Assembly: GCA_002450755.1 (NCBI GenBank)
Contig: DKAI01000043.1
Span: forward strand, 1 to 7,064
Length of the DNA stretch: 7,064 nucleotides
From: Deltaproteobacteria bacterium UBA6930
GTDB lineage: Bacteria; Myxococcota_A; UBA9160; UBA6930
Reading direction: 5' to 3'
Shown here piece by piece: positions 5,762 through 7,064 of the stretch; positions within the stretch are counted from its first letter, which is position 1; every line of letters starts with the position of its first letter. The position numbers and the translations under genes were made by a program. The notes below the pieces were generated by a model that had not been told where the DNA came from, ran no database searches, and saw only the letters and a program-made list of their open reading frames with translations.

Positions 5762-6010
5762 ATGTCAGAAGAACAGATTTTCGAACAGGTGGTAAAGATT
5801 TTGACTCCTTATGTTAAGGACGAAAAGGCGTTAGCAAGCATTTCCGGCGAAACTAATATTCTTGAGGATCTGAAAGTTAACTCGGCTCGCCTAGTGGATG
5901 TGGTGCTCGCCTTTGAAGATGAGTTCGATATTGAAATTGCGGATGAAGATGTCGATTCAGTGAACACCGTAGGGGATTGTGTCTCGTTGATTGCAAGGAC
6001 TAAGGGATAA
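5762..6010 (+). CDS. Acyl carrier protein with N-S-A attachment motif
   Basis: An 82-aa, strongly acidic, helical protein of ACP size. It carries the growing acyl chain on a 4'-phosphopantetheine arm. The attachment serine is Ser41 in LKVNSARLVDVVLAFEDEF; housekeeping ACPs have D-S-L at this spot, here N-S-A, while the following helix 2 (LVDVVLAFEDEFDIEI) and helix 3 (TVGDCVSLI) follow the family well. Such divergence suggests recognition by dedicated partners, including the phosphopantetheinyl transferase two genes downstream. A 110-base gap from the KAS II gene, the widest inside the block, plus a strong GGAGG site suggests separate or boosted expression; no clear promoter could be assigned there. 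Initiation could also use ATG 5759. Confidence 0.9.
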   Translation: MSEEQIFEQVVKILTPYVKDEKALASISGETNILEDLKVNSARLVDVVLAFEDEFDIEIADEDVDSVNTVGDCVSLIARTKG

Positions 6011-6038
6011 TTTTCGATTGGTCTCAGAGTCGCCATCA

Positions 6039-6770
6039 ATGTCGGTTCGTATCGCGCTATGGCTCCAGAGGAACCTGTCTCGATTAATCAGTCCTTTGTG
6101 GATTCCACTATGTGTGTTTGTAATGACCTACATTTTCAGGTGGAAGATCGAGGGGGCCAAAAGCTCTCGAGCGGAGTATTCTCGGTTAAGGAAGGCATCT
6201 GTGCCTGTTCTTATTTGTGCCAACCATCTCACTAAGCTTGACTCCGCACTAATAGGATGGGCATTAGGAGGTATGACCTTCTACCTACGCGATTTCGGAG
6301 CTGTCGCTTGGAATTTACCTGCGCGGGAGCATTTTGCCTATTCTTGGTGGGCTCGGATAGCAGTTTATTTGCTTAAGTGCATACCAATTGATCGCGGAGG
6401 CAGCAGGAAAGGCATAGCGCAGGTTTTGTCTAAGTTAACTTGGTTAATGAATCGGGGAGAGGCAGGCTTAGTATTTCCAGAAGGAGGCCGAAGTAGAACT
6501 GGAAGGGTGGATGTTCAGAGTGCTGCTTATGGAGTGGGCAGAATAATCAAGGCTTTACCTGGATGTCGGGTACTCTGCGTCTACATCAGAGGAAGGTCTC
6601 AAGATTCCTGGTCAGATCTTCCGAAGCGGGGAGAAAGTTTTTTTGTAGCGGTTCGAAGCTTTGAGCCGAAGTCGGATAAGGGCGGACTTAGAGGTTCCGT
6701 CGATATCGCCGAACAAGTTATGATGCATTTGTCAGCAATGGAGAGCAGTTATTTCGACGATCATGCGTAA
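6039..6770 (+). CDS. PlsC-type (lysophospholipid / glycerol-phosphate family) acyltransferase
   Basis: Predicted membrane-associated acyltransferase of 243 aa in the PlsC/PlsB family. It shows the NHxxxxD catalytic motif at H63-D68 (ANHLTKLDSAL), the CIPIDRGGSRKG block at 114-125, and FPEGGRSRTG at 146-155, the substrate phosphate-binding motif (usually FPEGTRS). A hydrophobic N-terminal stretch at about residues 17-33 could anchor it to the inner membrane. Start is ambiguous: ATG 6039 is used, but the in-frame TTG 6018 (AGGGA at 6003-6007) or TTG 5991, which overlaps the ACP gene by 20 nt, would add 7 or 16 residues. In the family the donor is acyl-ACP or acyl-CoA and the acceptor a lysophospholipid or glycerol phosphate. 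Sitting beside a dedicated ACP, it most likely offloads the cluster's acyl product into a lipid; a non-glycerol acceptor is possible. Confidence 0.85.
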   Translation: MSVRIALWLQRNLSRLISPLWIPLCVFVMTYIFRWKIEGAKSSRAEYSRLRKASVPVLICANHLTKLDSALIGWALGGMTFYLRDFGAVAWNLPAREHFAYSWWARIAVYLLKCIPIDRGGSRKGIAQVLSKLTWLMNRGEAGLVFPEGGRSRTGRVDVQSAAYGVGRIIKALPGCRVLCVYIRGRSQDSWSDLPKRGESFFVAVRSFEPKSDKGGLRGSVDIAEQVMMHLSAMESSYFDDHA

Positions 6771-7064
6771 GTCGGAACAAGTTGTAACCGAGGCCTCCAG
6801 AAACTTCTATCTCGGAAATGACGTGGTGGACCTGTTAGATGGGGAGATTCAGGAAGAATCTATTCATCCTCGGTTCGACGAAAGGGTTTTTTCGCCCATC
6901 GAGAGAGATCGTCTTCTCCATGGAGAGGACCGACATATAGAACGCTGGACTCATTGGGCTCTCAAGGAAGCTACTCTTAAAGCTGCCAAACGACATTGCA
7001 AAGACATCGTTTTTTCACCCCGAAAAATATTAGTTCAAAAACTTGAAGGTGATAGCGCGGAGGT
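6763..7064 (+). CDS. 4'-phosphopantetheinyl transferase superfamily protein, N-terminal part (cut by window end)
   Basis: An ATG at 6763 opens a frame that stays open to the window end (100 complete residues). The fragment carries the superfamily marks: GNDVVDL at residues 18-24, with the metal-binding Asp20; FSPIERDRLL at 43-52; and WALKEATLKA at 65-74, the W-x-x-K-E-A motif with K68 and E69. This enzyme moves the phosphopantetheine arm of CoA onto the conserved Ser of a carrier protein, most likely the N-S-A ACP encoded 750 bases upstream. It overlaps the acyltransferase gene by 8 nt, so it belongs to the same transcript. ATG 6763 is the only standard start available, as a TGA at 6721-6723 closes the frame upstream. 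The length and the C-terminal half are unknown. Confidence 0.85.
   Translation, partial: MRKSEQVVTEASRNFYLGNDVVDLLDGEIQEESIHPRFDERVFSPIERDRLLHGEDRHIERWTHWALKEATLKAAKRHCKDIVFSPRKILVQKLEGDSAE

Overview
This 7.06-kb window is almost wholly coding, all on the + strand. It carries a compact auxiliary type II fatty-acid-synthase-like cluster. GC is moderate by eye, starts are a mix of ATG, GTG and TTG, two genes have clear GGAGG Shine-Dalgarno sites, and most genes overlap by a few bases. This suggests a bacterium, probably Gram-negative (the proteobacterial, myxobacterial or Bacteroidota sphere), but the taxon cannot be fixed from the window. I saw no tRNA, rRNA, CRISPR or mobile element.

Layout. 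(1) 1-87 is the C-terminal end of an unidentified CDS that overlaps the next gene by 11 nt. (2) 77-862 is a classical SDR oxidoreductase. (3) 863-1228 is the only long non-genic stretch; it holds a 16-bp, a 10-bp and a 13-bp palindrome, two weak hairpins and a 44-codon small ORF of unknown status. (4) 1229-5651 is a tightly overlapped five-gene block: an FabI/FabL-type enoyl reductase with an unusual internal insertion, a KAS III (FabH-like), a FabG-like ketoreductase, a FabZ-like hotdog dehydratase and a KAS II (FabF-like). (5) After a gap of about 110 bp, 5762-7064 holds an acyl carrier protein with an atypical N-S-A attachment motif, a PlsC-type acyltransferase and the start of a 4'-phosphopantetheinyl transferase cut by the window end.

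How they could work together (inference). The phosphopantetheinyl transferase would arm the dedicated ACP. KAS III would start or finish a chain, KAS II would extend it, and FabG, FabZ and the enoyl reductase would carry out the reduce-dehydrate-reduce cycle. The PlsC-like enzyme would move the finished acyl group onto a lipid or other acceptor. The window thus encodes all beta-carbon processing steps plus its own carrier and activation enzyme, but no malonyl transferase (FabD) or acetyl-CoA carboxylase, which would come from primary metabolism or lie outside. Several members depart from housekeeping consensus: ACP DSL to NSA, KAS II HGTxT to HLTAT, FabG tetrad Asn to Thr, and the enoyl reductase insertion with Ser at the first Tyr position. 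This points to a specialised acyl, polyene or lipid product rather than ordinary membrane fatty acids. The product cannot be read from the sequence.
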